Source: Mycobacterium marinum (lineage in GTDB: Bacteria > Actinomycetota > Actinomycetes > Mycobacteriales > Mycobacteriaceae). Taken from it: DNA of 64,000 bases. The translations under genes and the position numbers were made by a program. Shown here one piece after another: positions 45,934 to 54,529 of this stretch. Location of the stretch: contig NZ_CP024190.1 of NCBI RefSeq assembly GCF_003391395.1, positions 310,001-374,000 of the forward strand, written 5' to 3'. The stretch's first letter is position 1. Each line of letters begins with the position of its first letter. The notes below the pieces were generated by a model, which was given only the letters and a program-made list of their open reading frames with translations, searched no databases and had not been told where the DNA came from.

Positions 45934-46389
45934 ATGCGCACCTTCGAATCCGTCGCCGACCTTGCTGCCGCTGCGGGTGAAACCATCGGGCAAAGCGACT
46001 GGGTGACGATCACTCAGGAAGACGTCAACCTGTTTGCCGATGCGACGGGAGATCATCAGTGGATCCATGTCGACCCGGAAAGAGCGGCCAAGGGGCCATT
46101 CGGCACCACCATCGCACATGGCTTCATGACCCTGTCGCTGTTACCTCGCCTGCAGCACGAGATGTACACGGTCAAGGGCATAAAGCTGGCAATCAATTAC
46201 GGGCTCAACAAGGTTCGATTCCCCGCCCCGGTGCCGGTCGGTTCCAGGGTGCGCGCCCAGAGTTCGCTGGTCGGTGTTGAAGACGTCGGCAACGGCGCGG
46301 TCCAGGCGACGGTTGCCACGACCGTCGAGGTCGAAGGGGCCGGTAAGCCGGCCTGTGTGGCAGAAAGCGTCGTCCGGTACGTCACCTGA
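45934..46389 (+). CDS. htdZ: (R)-specific enoyl-CoA hydratase HtdZ (MaoC-like)
   Basis: This 151-residue hot-dog-fold enzyme adds water to trans-2-enoyl-CoA. The hydratase-2 motif is clear: FADATGDHQWIHVDPERA with catalytic Asp and His, followed by GPFGTTIAHGFMTLSLL. It corresponds to Rv0130. AGAGGAG precedes ATG 45934. Converging fadE1 codes for an acyl-CoA dehydrogenase, so both may serve fatty-acid degradation. Confidence 0.93.
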   Translation: MRTFESVADLAAAAGETIGQSDWVTITQEDVNLFADATGDHQWIHVDPERAAKGPFGTTIAHGFMTLSLLPRLQHEMYTVKGIKLAINYGLNKVRFPAPVPVGSRVRAQSSLVGVEDVGNGAVQATVATTVEVEGAGKPACVAESVVRYVT

Positions 46390-46441
46390 CCGGCCGGGGC
46401 GGGGGCCGTGAGAATCCAGTCGCCGCACCACTTTTCGGCAT

Positions 46442-46467
46442 CCGGACGCCGAGCGGCCGGCGTCCGG
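46442..46467. terminator. Hairpin between convergent htdZ and fadE1
   Basis: CCGGACGCCG (46442-46451) and CGGCGTCCGG (46458-46467) form a perfect 10-bp stem with a 6-nt loop, 2 bp before the fadE1 stop. No T-run on either side, as in many mycobacterial terminators. Confidence 0.6.
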
Positions 46468-46469
46468 TG

Positions 46470-47765
46470 TTAGAACTCCGCGATGCTGTGTTCCAGGCGC
46501 TCGGCCAGCCGCGCCTCGGCCGCCGCTCGCCGGGTGGGTATGTGCTGTGACGGGAACGGCGTTGTAACAGGCTCGTATTGGCGCAGTGTCCGGCGTGCCA
46601 CCGTCATCTTGTGCAGTTCGGTGGCGCCGTCGGCGATGCCCAGCGATTCGGCGGCCACCATCATCTTGACGAACGGCATCTCGTCGGAAACGCCGAGCGC
46701 GCCGTGCAGGTGCATGGCGCGCTGCACCACGTCGTGCAGCACCTGTGGCATTGCGACCTTTACCGCCGCGATGTCGCGACGCACCTTCTGATAGTCGTGG
46801 TGCTTGTCGATCAGCCACGCCGTGCGCAGCACCAGTAGTCGGAACTGCTCGATCTGGATCCAGCTGTCGGCGACCTTCTCCTGCGTCATCTGCAAGTCGG
46901 AAAGCCGGCCGTGTCTGGTCTGCCTGGATACGGCGCGTTCGCACATCATGTCAAAGGCTCTGCGTGCCAATGCAATTGTGCGCATCGCGTGGTGAATGCG
47001 ACCGCCGCCGAGTCGCGTCTGCGCGATCATGAACGCCTGGCCTTCACCGCCGAGTACATGATCGGCTGGCACCCGAACATCGTGGTAGCGGACGTAGCCG
47101 TGGCTGGCGTGCTTGCTCGATTCGGTCCCGACGCCGACGTTGCGGACGATCTCGATACCGGGTGTCTCCGCCGGGACGATGAACAGCGACATCTTCTCGT
47201 AGGTGCGGGCCTGCGGGTTGGTCACGGCCATCACGATGAAGAACGAGGCGTGCTTGGCGTTGGTGGAAAACCACTTCTCCCCGTTGATGATCCAGCTGTC
47301 TCCGTCGCGGGTGGCGGCCGTGACGAACGACCCTGGATCCGAACCTCCCTGAGGTTCTGTCATCGAGTAGCAGGAGGTGATTTCGCCGTCCAGCAGCGGT
47401 TGCAGGTAGCGGGCCTTCTGGTCCTCGGTGCCGAACAGCGCCAGGATCTCGGCGTTACCCGAGTCTGGTGCCTGACAACCGAACACCGAGGGCGCCCAGC
47501 GCGAGCGTCCGAGGATTTCGTTCAGCAGCGCAAGCTTGACTTGGCCAAACCCCTGCCCGCCGAGTTCCGGTCGCAGGTGAGCGGCCCAGAGCCCCTGGTC
47601 CTTCACCTGCTGCTGCAACGGCCGCAGGACGGCCATCGTCTCGGGGTTCTTCTTGTCATAGGGATCGAGAGCTACCAGATCCAGTGGTTCGAGTTCGTTG
47701 ACCATGAACTCTTGGACCCAGTCCAGCTTCGCCTGGTATTCGGGGTCTGTTTCGAAGTCCCACAC
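46470..47765 (-). CDS. fadE1: Acyl-CoA dehydrogenase FadE1
   Basis: This protein of about 431 residues has the acyl-CoA dehydrogenase pattern: EFMVNELEPLDL N-terminal helix, ITSCYSMTEPQGGSDPGSF (FAD-contact Tyr-Ser-Met-Thr-Glu-Pro), IINGEKWFSTNAKHASF, the RLGGGRIHHAMRTIALARRAFD helix and a terminal PSQHIPTRRAAAEARLAERLEH. The GTG at 47765 begins VWDFETDPEYQ, the natural family start; the in-frame extension to 48296 is Arg/Pro-rich and overlaps the divergent GNAT gene, so it is rejected. M. tuberculosis fadE1 is followed by fgd2 (Rv0132c), which is not present here. Confidence 0.92.
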   Translation of the reverse strand: MWDFETDPEYQAKLDWVQEFMVNELEPLDLVALDPYDKKNPETMAVLRPLQQQVKDQGLWAAHLRPELGGQGFGQVKLALLNEILGRSRWAPSVFGCQAPDSGNAEILALFGTEDQKARYLQPLLDGEITSCYSMTEPQGGSDPGSFVTAATRDGDSWIINGEKWFSTNAKHASFFIVMAVTNPQARTYEKMSLFIVPAETPGIEIVRNVGVGTESSKHASHGYVRYHDVRVPADHVLGGEGQAFMIAQTRLGGGRIHHAMRTIALARRAFDMMCERAVSRQTRHGRLSDLQMTQEKVADSWIQIEQFRLLVLRTAWLIDKHHDYQKVRRDIAAVKVAMPQVLHDVVQRAMHLHGALGVSDEMPFVKMMVAAESLGIADGATELHKMTVARRTLRQYEPVTTPFPSQHIPTRRAAAEARLAERLEHSIAEF

Positions 47766-47926
47766 CGTAGGCCAACCGTTCCCCGGCGCAGCGCCGCACC
47801 GGCATCGATGATGGAGCCACCCCATCGTAAGGGCGTGGTGGAGCTGCTGGGTATCAGGCGGGATCGGGCCGCCCGGCGGTACGGTGACCCGGCGATGCCA
47901 TGGCGGTCCCAGATACCCTCGCTGAG

Positions 47927-48532
47927 ATGACCCCACAGGCGCGTCCGGCACAGCAGGCCGATATCCGTGAGCTGTCCCGAACCATGGCCCGGGCTTTCTA
48001 CGACGATCCCGTGATGACGTGGCTGTTTCCCGGTGACCGGGCCCGGACCGCGCAATTGTGCCGGTTGTTCGCGGCCATGACACGCCACCACCATCTGGCC
48101 CGCGGTGGCGTTGAGGTGGCCTGCGACGGACCGGGTATCGGCGCGGCGGCATTGTGGGATCCGCCGAACCAATGGCGCGAGACACGGCTCGGGGAACTGG
48201 CGATGACCCCGGCCTTGCTTCGGGTGTTCGGGTTCCGAACGGGGGTGGGACGTGCCGTGCAGTCGGCGATGAAGCGCGCACACCCCGAAGAACCACACTG
48301 GTATTTGGCCGCCATCGGCAGCGAACCGACGGTTCGCGGACAGGGTTTCGGTCAGGCGCTGCTGCGGTCGCGGCTGGACCGCTGCGACGCCGAGTACTGC
48401 CCGGCCTACCTCGAGTCGAGCAAGCCCGAAAATGTGCCCTATTACCAGCGTTTCGGTTTCACCGTTACCGGTGAGATCGCGCTGCCGCACGGTGGCCCGT
48501 CGATCTGGCCGATGTGGCGTGATCCGCGGTAG
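47927..48532 (+). CDS. GNAT-family N-acetyltransferase (Rv0133 position)
   Basis: This 201-residue protein is a GNAT acetyltransferase: ARPAQQADIRELSRTMARAFYDDPVMTWLFPG at the N-terminus, HWYLAAIGSEPTVRGQGFGQALL containing the acetyl-CoA motif (V-R-G-Q-G-F-G), and PENVPYYQRFGFTVTGE near the end. ATG 47927 gives 201 residues, the length recalled for Rv0133; an in-frame ATG at 47900 is possible. Convergent with the MFS-cNMP gene. The acceptor substrate is unknown. Confidence 0.88.
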   Translation: MTPQARPAQQADIRELSRTMARAFYDDPVMTWLFPGDRARTAQLCRLFAAMTRHHHLARGGVEVACDGPGIGAAALWDPPNQWRETRLGELAMTPALLRVFGFRTGVGRAVQSAMKRAHPEEPHWYLAAIGSEPTVRGQGFGQALLRSRLDRCDAEYCPAYLESSKPENVPYYQRFGFTVTGEIALPHGGPSIWPMWRDPR

Positions 48533-48568
48533 GCCGGCCCAGTCACGGCACCGTCGTTGCGGCCGGTG

Positions 48569-50707
48569 TCAACGCCGCGCGCGCTGAAACGCCTCGCGAT
48601 CCACGGCCACCAGGATGGTGTCGCCCACCGCTCGCACGGTCGCCGTACGTGGGACGTCGCGCAGGATCGCCTGCTCGCCGAAGCCCTCGCCGGGGCGGAG
48701 GTGGTGCACCGCGGTGCCGTCGTCGAGGACCTGGGCGGCGCCCTCGAGGATCACGTAGTAGGTATCGCCGTGGTCGCCCTCGCAGGTGATGAGCGCACCG
48801 TCGGGGGCGGCCAGCACCTTGGCGGTGTCGGCGAGTTCGCGCAGCGCGCCGTCGCCGATGCCCGCCAGCGCCGGCTGCGCGGCGAGCAGCTCGGACAGCG
48901 AATGGCTGTTCAGTGCGGGATCCGGGCCGAGTTCGATGAGGCGCTCCTCGACGGGCACGGTGCCCAGCCGGGTGCGGGCGAGCCCGCCCAGCCGCAGACC
49001 CGCTGCCGTGTTGCTGGACAGCGCGGCGAGGAACTCGGCACGATCCACCGCGACCAGGTCGAGGTCCTTTCGCGCTGTCACGGTGGCCGAGCGCGCCACG
49101 TCGTGCAGCAAGGCGATCTCCCCGAACGACCCGCCGGGACCAAGGGTGGCCACCCGGCGACCGTTGACGGTGGCGTCGGCCAGGCCGCTGGCGATCATGT
49201 AGAACCGGTCGCCTCGGTCGCCCTGGCGGATCACGTCGGAGCCCGCAGGCACGGCCATCCGCGTCGCCGTGCGCGCGAGCTGCTCGAGAGCAAGTGCGGG
49301 CAGCGGGGCCAGCACCGGGGTCGCCCGGATCACCGCAAGCTTGGCGCTGTCGTCGTCGCTGAGCTTGTCGGCGCGGCGCACCTGCGGCCAGGCCAGCACC
49401 GTGATGAGCGCCGCGGCACCACTGACGATGGCCAGGGCGCCGGTCAGTCCCAACGAGTCGACCAGCACCGCCGCGATCCCCGCACCCGCGGCGATCGCCA
49501 GCTGTGACACGCTCTGCAGACTGGCCGCCGCGGTCACCATCGAGGCTCTGTTGACGCTGCGCTGAACAAGCGTCGGTGCGATGGCCCACGAGGCCGCGCT
49601 TCCCCCACCCACGCCGGCGGCCAGCACCAGGCCCAGTGCGGGCAGACTGGCCGCACCGATCGCCGCGAGCAGGAGCGCCTCGCTGAGCCGGGCCAAGGTG
49701 AACATGCGGGCCAGCCCGCCCCGTCCCGCGATCGACAGCATTGCCACCGCACCGAGCAGGCCGCCGACGCCGTAGATGGTCATGATCGTCGTGACACCGC
49801 TTGGGCCGAGCCCAAATTGGTCTGCGGCCAACGGCGCGCTCGCGACGTACCAGAAGCCGTCGAGCAGCGTCGTGGTGAGAAGGAACAGGGTCGCCGCCGC
49901 GGCGGCCGGACGGCTTTCGATGATCGCGCGAAACCCGGCTCCGACCGCCCTGAGCTGGACGCGCGCGACGCCGCCGGATGGCCGGGCACCGCCGGTATCG
50001 GGCATGTCATCGATGGGCGCCACGGTGATCCGTAGCGCTGTCAGGGCGCCGACGACGAAGAGCGCCGCCGGCAGGGTCAAGGCCCAGCCGACGCCGACGA
50101 AGGCCAGCATCACCCCGGCCAGCGCCGGCCCGGCCAGGGCGCTGGCATAGAGAAGAACCCCGGTCGCCGCGTTGGCGGTTGCCGCCTCGGCCACGCTGGT
50201 GGCCAGACGCACCACCAGCGCGGCATGCAGGGAGCGCACGGCCGCCGACATCAGCGAGTCGACGCCCAGCACCACCAAGACGACACCGAGCGGCGCCCCG
50301 GACACCACCACGATGACGGTGGCGATCGTTGTCATCCCGCGGGCGCCAACCCCGATTGCCAGGTGTACCTGGGGGCGTGGACTGGTGGCCAGCGTTGCCG
50401 CCAGCGGCGCCAGAAGTGCGCTGGGCAGCATTCGGACCAGGGTCACCACGCCGACGGTGGCGGCACCGCCCACCGAGAAGGCGAAGACGGTGAGCAGCAC
50501 GCCGTGCGCGGAATTACTGGTGAGAAAGGTGGCGCATACCGCCATTAGTCTGCGCAGCTGAGGATCGCGCACCAACTTGCGAGTCGCGGCCAGAGCCACG
50601 CGTAGAACTATAGCGGCTTGAATCTGGCGCAGTGCTCGTTTGCCGAGGGGCCACCGCGCACCTCGAGCGGTAGCCGCCCGAACGCGGTTTGGGGCCTGGG
50701 TGATCAA
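48569..50707 (-). CDS. MFS transporter fused to two cyclic-nucleotide-binding domains
   Basis: This protein of about 712 residues has 12 hydrophobic helices (about 45-445) of MFS type, followed by two cNMP-binding domains. Domain 1 (about 470-575) has the phosphate-binding cassette FGEIALLHDVARSATV; domain 2 (about 615-710) has FGEQAILRDVPRTATV, with the cyclic-phosphate-binding Glu and Arg in both. The fusion predicts export or import gated by cAMP or cGMP. The start is uncertain: TTG 50707 is the most upstream codon, GTG 50599 the next. It lies 22 nt after a TetR gene, in one operon. Confidence 0.85.
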   Translation of the reverse strand: MITQAPNRVRAATARGARWPLGKRALRQIQAAIVLRVALAATRKLVRDPQLRRLMAVCATFLTSNSAHGVLLTVFAFSVGGAATVGVVTLVRMLPSALLAPLAATLATSPRPQVHLAIGVGARGMTTIATVIVVVSGAPLGVVLVVLGVDSLMSAAVRSLHAALVVRLATSVAEAATANAATGVLLYASALAGPALAGVMLAFVGVGWALTLPAALFVVGALTALRITVAPIDDMPDTGGARPSGGVARVQLRAVGAGFRAIIESRPAAAAATLFLLTTTLLDGFWYVASAPLAADQFGLGPSGVTTIMTIYGVGGLLGAVAMLSIAGRGGLARMFTLARLSEALLLAAIGAASLPALGLVLAAGVGGGSAASWAIAPTLVQRSVNRASMVTAAASLQSVSQLAIAAGAGIAAVLVDSLGLTGALAIVSGAAALITVLAWPQVRRADKLSDDDSAKLAVIRATPVLAPLPALALEQLARTATRMAVPAGSDVIRQGDRGDRFYMIASGLADATVNGRRVATLGPGGSFGEIALLHDVARSATVTARKDLDLVAVDRAEFLAALSSNTAAGLRLGGLARTRLGTVPVEERLIELGPDPALNSHSLSELLAAQPALAGIGDGALRELADTAKVLAAPDGALITCEGDHGDTYYVILEGAAQVLDDGTAVHHLRPGEGFGEQAILRDVPRTATVRAVGDTILVAVDREAFQRARR

Positions 50708-50729
50708 GCGGCATCAGCCCGAAACGGAC

Positions 50730-51398
50730 TCAGGGCCTGCTTTTCCAGCCGGCGACACCGATTGCGACCATCCGCAGCTGTTTGACCGCGATCCTTCGGA
50801 TCTCCTCGAGCGCCTCGGAGCTCTGCGCGTCCTCGATCGCCTCGGCCGTGACAATCATGGCGTTGACGAACAGCGTCGCCAGGATGTTGAGGTCTTCGGT
50901 GCTCCACTCATTGAGCCCGGGAAACCGCGCCAGGTCGGTGGCCAGTTCCGAGGTGATCAGCCGGATCTCGGTACGGATGGCGTAGCGCAGCACCGATAGG
51001 CCGGTGGAGCGCTCACGCACGATGAATCGCCAGTGCTCGCGGCGTTCGGCCACGCTGCCTATCAGGATCTCGACGGACGATTCGATCACCCGGTTCGGGT
51101 CCAGGCGGCCCGCCCGCGCGCCGCGCAGGGTGTCGCGCAACGTTCGGAACGACTCGTCGATCAGAACCAAGCCCAGGGCTTCCATCGATTCGAAGTGGCG
51201 GTAGAACGCGGCTGGCACGATTCCGGCTTCGCGCGTGACTTCACGCAGACTCAGCGCGCTGAAGCTGCGATCATGCACCAGCTTGAGGGCGGCGGCGATG
51301 ATGGCGCGCCGGGTGGCCTCCTTGCGCTCCTCGCGTGACGGGCTGTCCCGGGAGCGGCCCGATCGGTGCGGGCGTGAGCTAGGAGTACGTTCGTTCAC
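50730..51398 (-). CDS. TetR-family regulator of the desaturase locus (DesT-like role)
   Basis: This 222-residue regulator has a TetR DNA-binding domain (TRRAIIAAALKLVHDRSFSAL, then LREVTREAGIVPAAFYRHFE) and an acyl-CoA-sized helical C-terminus. GTG 51398 (VNERTPSS) is chosen; the start codon lies inside a perfect palindrome, so autoregulation is likely. It is divergent from a ferredoxin-reductase/desaturase pair, the arrangement known for Pseudomonas DesT, which senses saturated versus unsaturated acyl-CoA. It is co-directional with the downstream MFS-cNMP gene. Confidence 0.88.
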   Translation of the reverse strand: MNERTPSSRPHRSGRSRDSPSREERKEATRRAIIAAALKLVHDRSFSALSLREVTREAGIVPAAFYRHFESMEALGLVLIDESFRTLRDTLRGARAGRLDPNRVIESSVEILIGSVAERREHWRFIVRERSTGLSVLRYAIRTEIRLITSELATDLARFPGLNEWSTEDLNILATLFVNAMIVTAEAIEDAQSSEALEEIRRIAVKQLRMVAIGVAGWKSRP

Positions 51399-51407
51399 TA
51401 TGTGAAC
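51393..51407. promoter_or_regulatory. Palindrome GTTCACTATGTGAAC over the TetR start codon
   Basis: A perfect 15-bp palindrome (arms GTTCAC/GTGAAC, 3-nt centre). It overlaps the GTG start of the TetR gene on the minus strand, so binding would block its transcription or translation. Confidence 0.65.
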
Positions 51408-51460
51408 CCTACCACAGAGCTGCGGAAAAACCTTGACGACCAGCGTCGTCACGTCGCACC

Positions 51461-51476
51461 GTGTACATATGTTCAC
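51461..51476. promoter_or_regulatory. Palindrome GTGTACATATGTTCAC over the reductase start codon
   Basis: A 16-bp palindrome with one mismatched pair; it contains the ATG (51469) of the reductase gene in its centre and shares the GTTCAC half-site with the palindrome 68 bp upstream. Likely a second operator of the same TetR protein. Confidence 0.55.
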
Positions 51477-52566
51477 TCAAACTTTGACCCAAACTCTGGC
51501 AAAGCGGGTCCTGGGTTCCGGCCTGGTCGACCTGCTCACCGGTCCGCACGGAATCGATCGATACACCGAGTTGGTGGAGCCGACGTGGACGCTGGGCGAG
51601 GCCCGCGCCAAGCTCATCGACGTGCGGCGCACCACGCCGCGCAGCGTCACCCTCACGCTGGCCCCCAATGACACGTTCCGCTCGCCCATGGCGGCGGGTA
51701 CCGGCCCCCTGGCCGGTCAGTACGTCAACCTCACCGTCGATATCGACGGTCGACGTCACACCCGGTGCTATTCGCCGGCCAACGCCGAAGGCAGCGAGAC
51801 TCTCGAGCTGACCATCGGTCGCCACGACGGCGGGCTGGTGTCGACCTATCTCTATGACCATGCCCGCCGCGGCATGGTGGTGGGCCTGGCCGGTGTCGGC
51901 GGCGACTTCGTGCTGCCGCAGCGCCGGCCGCGCCGCATCCTGTTCGTCTCCGGCGGCAGCGGCATCACGCCCGTGCTGGCGATGCTGCGCACCCTGGTTG
52001 CCCAGCACCATCTGCACATTCACGGTGCCGAGATCACCTTCATCCACTACGCGCGCAATCCCGCCGAGGCCTGCTATCGCACCGAGCTGGCCGCACTGCC
52101 CGGGGTGCGGGTTCTGCACGGCTACACCCAATCGGGTGGCGGCGACCTCGTCGGCCGATTCGGCCCGGATCACCTGGCCGCCGCGATGGACGCCCCGGAC
52201 GCGGTGTTCGTTTGCGGTCCCACCACTTTGGTGGACGCCGTGCGGGAGAACTGTGAAAACGTGTTCACCGAAAGCTTCGTGCCGGCGCCGATCGAAGCGC
52301 CCGCGCAACCATCCGGCGGCCGGGTGAGGTTCGCAGACAGCGGCATTGACGTCGTCGACGACGGCCGCTCGCTGCTCGAACAGGCCGAATCGGCCGGACT
52401 GGCACCGGAAAACGGCTGCCGGATGGGCATCTGCCACACCTGCACGAGGCGCAAGACCTCCGGCACGGTGCGCAACCTGGTCACCGGTGCGGTATCGGTC
52501 GCTCCGGACGAGGACGTCCAGATCTGTGTATCGGTTCCGGTCGGCGACGTCGACCTATCGCTCTAG
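51469..52566 (+). CDS. Ferredoxin reductase-type oxidoreductase, desaturase electron donor (Rv3230c-like)
   Basis: This 365-residue protein has a FAD domain (RHTRCYSPANAEGSETLELTI, with Arg-x-Tyr-Ser), an NAD(P) domain (RILFVSGGSGITPVLAMLR) and a C-terminal plant-type [2Fe-2S] domain with NGCRMGICHTC and a distal Cys in VQICVS. It should pass electrons from NAD(P)H to the desaturase encoded 35 nt downstream. ATG 51469 begins MFTQTLTQTL; an in-frame start at 51433 would extend through the operator and is less likely. M. tuberculosis has the same pair as Rv3230c-desA3 elsewhere in its genome. Confidence 0.92.
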   Translation: MFTQTLTQTLAKRVLGSGLVDLLTGPHGIDRYTELVEPTWTLGEARAKLIDVRRTTPRSVTLTLAPNDTFRSPMAAGTGPLAGQYVNLTVDIDGRRHTRCYSPANAEGSETLELTIGRHDGGLVSTYLYDHARRGMVVGLAGVGGDFVLPQRRPRRILFVSGGSGITPVLAMLRTLVAQHHLHIHGAEITFIHYARNPAEACYRTELAALPGVRVLHGYTQSGGGDLVGRFGPDHLAAAMDAPDAVFVCGPTTLVDAVRENCENVFTESFVPAPIEAPAQPSGGRVRFADSGIDVVDDGRSLLEQAESAGLAPENGCRMGICHTCTRRKTSGTVRNLVTGAVSVAPDEDVQICVSVPVGDVDLSL

Positions 52567-52601
52567 CCATCAATCCACATCAACCTTGGGAGGGGAAACC
52601 C

Positions 52602-53735
52602 ATGGGAAACAACAACATCGCAACCATTGCAGAAACTGCAGACACCGCAACCCGCGCGAATTTCGCCCTGACGCCCGAACAGGCCGAGGCATTCGGCCGC
52701 GAACTCGACGCCATCAGGGAACGCGTGATCGCTGACCTCGGCGAAGCGGACGCCGACTACATCCGCCGTGTCATCAAGGCTCAGCGGGCGCTGGAAGTCG
52801 GTGGACGCGCACTGCTGTTCGCCGGCATACTGCCACCGGCCTGGCTGGCGGGCACCGCAATGCTGGGCTTGTCAAAGATCCTGGACAACATGGAGATTGG
52901 CCACAACGTCATGCACGGCCAGTACGACTGGATGCGTGACCCCGCGATTTCCGGGCGCTCCTTCGAGTGGGACACCGCCTGCCCCGCCGATCAATGGCGG
53001 CATTCGCACAACTACATGCACCACACCCACACCAACATCGTGGGAATGGACCGCGATATCGGTTACGGCATCATCCGGATGAGCGAAGACCAGCCGTGGC
53101 AGCCGTACTACTTGGGCAATCCCGTCTACGCGTTCCTGTTGATGGTGCTGTTCCAGTACGGCGTCGCGCTGCACGAACTGGAAACCGAGCGCATTCGCTC
53201 CGGCGAGATCACGCTCCGCGACAAGCGTGAGACTTTGACGGAGATCTGGAAAAAGACCAGACGTCAGACCCTCAAGGACTACGTCGCCTTCCCGCTGCTG
53301 GCCGGGCCGTTTGCGCCGTTCGTCTTCACCGGAAATCTCACGGCGAACCTGATGCGCAACGTGTGGTCGTACATGATCATCTTCTGCGGCCACTTCCCCG
53401 ACGGCACCCAGGAGTTCAGCGTCGAAGAAACCCAGAACGAGTCTCGGGGGCAGTGGTATTTCCGCCAGGTGCTGGGCTCGGCCAATCTGACCGGCGGCAA
53501 GACCTTCCACCTGCTGTCGGGCAACCTGTCCCACCAGATCGAGCACCATCTGTTCCCCGACATCCCGGCCCGCCGGTACGCCGAGATTGCCCCCGAGGTG
53601 CAGGAGATCTGCGAACGCTACGGCATTCCTTATAACCGGGGCCCGCTGCTGCGCCAGTTCGGCACGGTTGTTCGCAAGATCGTCAAACTGGCATTCCGTG
53701 GCTCCGATCGACAGGAAGCGCACGCGTTGGCCTAG
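52602..53735 (+). CDS. Stearoyl-CoA delta-9-type fatty-acid desaturase (DesA3-like)
   Basis: This 377-residue membrane di-iron enzyme has the three His boxes: GHNVMHGQ (about 101), HSHNYMHHTHTN (about 134) and HQIEHHLFPDIP (about 310), with hydrophobic helices between. It is expected to insert a double bond into a fatty acyl chain, using the adjacent reductase. GGAGGGGAAACCC lies upstream of ATG 52602. The pair is probably regulated by the divergent TetR protein. This could be a second copy, besides desA3 at its usual location; that cannot be seen from this window. Confidence 0.93.
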   Translation: MGNNNIATIAETADTATRANFALTPEQAEAFGRELDAIRERVIADLGEADADYIRRVIKAQRALEVGGRALLFAGILPPAWLAGTAMLGLSKILDNMEIGHNVMHGQYDWMRDPAISGRSFEWDTACPADQWRHSHNYMHHTHTNIVGMDRDIGYGIIRMSEDQPWQPYYLGNPVYAFLLMVLFQYGVALHELETERIRSGEITLRDKRETLTEIWKKTRRQTLKDYVAFPLLAGPFAPFVFTGNLTANLMRNVWSYMIIFCGHFPDGTQEFSVEETQNESRGQWYFRQVLGSANLTGGKTFHLLSGNLSHQIEHHLFPDIPARRYAEIAPEVQEICERYGIPYNRGPLLRQFGTVVRKIVKLAFRGSDRQEAHALA

Positions 53736-53781
53736 CACCGTGTCGGTGGTGACCGACGACGCCGGCACCCGCACCAAGCCT

Positions 53782-53798
53782 TGTCCAGAAAGTGGACA
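53782..53798 (+). terminator. Hairpin after the desaturase gene
   Basis: TGTCCA and TGGACA pair around GAAAG, 46 bp after the stop. It is a short stem without a T-run. The rest of the interval 53736-54004 shows no gene I can support. Confidence 0.35.
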
Positions 53799-54004
53799 GC
53801 GGCGAGCTGCCGATGCGCTCCCCCAATCGTGACCAAACCGGTACGTTGGGCCCAAGCGTGGTCACCGGCAGCGGAATTGCCTAACGCCAGATGAGTTCTC
53901 GCAGATCGTCGCGTGCATCGCCGGCGAACCCGCAGGCCTGAAATCCCCGGCGAGCGGCCGTGGTGGCGACGCTCACGTCTATTGCACGTTCCCGCTGGAG
54001 GACA

Positions 54005-54529
54005 ATGGGATCCGTGGAGTGGACGGGCGCACGCTATGCGGATAGGCCGACCGTGGAGGCCTCGACGTGGATTGACGCCGAGCCCGAACGGGTCTGGAGC
54101 CTCATTTCCGACATCGCGCTGATGCCGACGCTCAGCAACGAGCTGCAGGCCGTGGAGTGGGTTGGCGGCGCCAGCGAACCACGCGTCGGCGCCCGGTTCA
54201 TCGGACACAACCAACACGAGGCGTTCGGGCAATGGACCAGCACATCCCAAGTTGTCCGATGCGATCCGCCCCGCGAATTCGCTTGGGCCGTCGGTGAACC
54301 CGACTATCCGGCCGCGGTGTGGCGGTTTCGTCTGGTCCCCCGCGACGGTGGCACCAACCTGACTTACCGGACGCAGATCGGGCCAGGGCGCTCGGGATTG
54401 TCCAACGCCATCGATGCGATGCCGGACAAGGAAGAAAAGATCGTCTTCGTGCGACTGCGGGAGTTCGAGGCGGCGATCGACAAGACCCTGGCCGCGATCA
54501 AGAGGTTGGCTGAGCACGGAGTGCGTTGA
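54005..54529 (+). CDS. SRPBCC/polyketide-cyclase-like protein
   Basis: This 174-residue protein has the Bet v1-like pattern: VEASTWIDAEPERVWSLISDIALM, WVGGASEPRVGARFIGHNQHE, EFAWAVGEP, RFRLVPRDGGTNLTYR and a long C-terminal helix with many acidic and basic residues. It probably binds a hydrophobic ligand. ATG 54005 follows CTGGAGGAC. Its TGA overlaps the next ATG (TGATG), so the luciferase-like gene is translationally coupled and both should act on one pathway. Confidence 0.85.
   Translation: MGSVEWTGARYADRPTVEASTWIDAEPERVWSLISDIALMPTLSNELQAVEWVGGASEPRVGARFIGHNQHEAFGQWTSTSQVVRCDPPREFAWAVGEPDYPAAVWRFRLVPRDGGTNLTYRTQIGPGRSGLSNAIDAMPDKEEKIVFVRLREFEAAIDKTLAAIKRLAEHGVR

Noticed and set aside
47766..48296. 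N-terminal extension of FadE1 by 177 codons
   Set aside because: Arg/Pro-rich, overlaps the divergent GNAT gene in antisense, and the acyl-CoA dehydrogenase fold starts at the GTG 47765.
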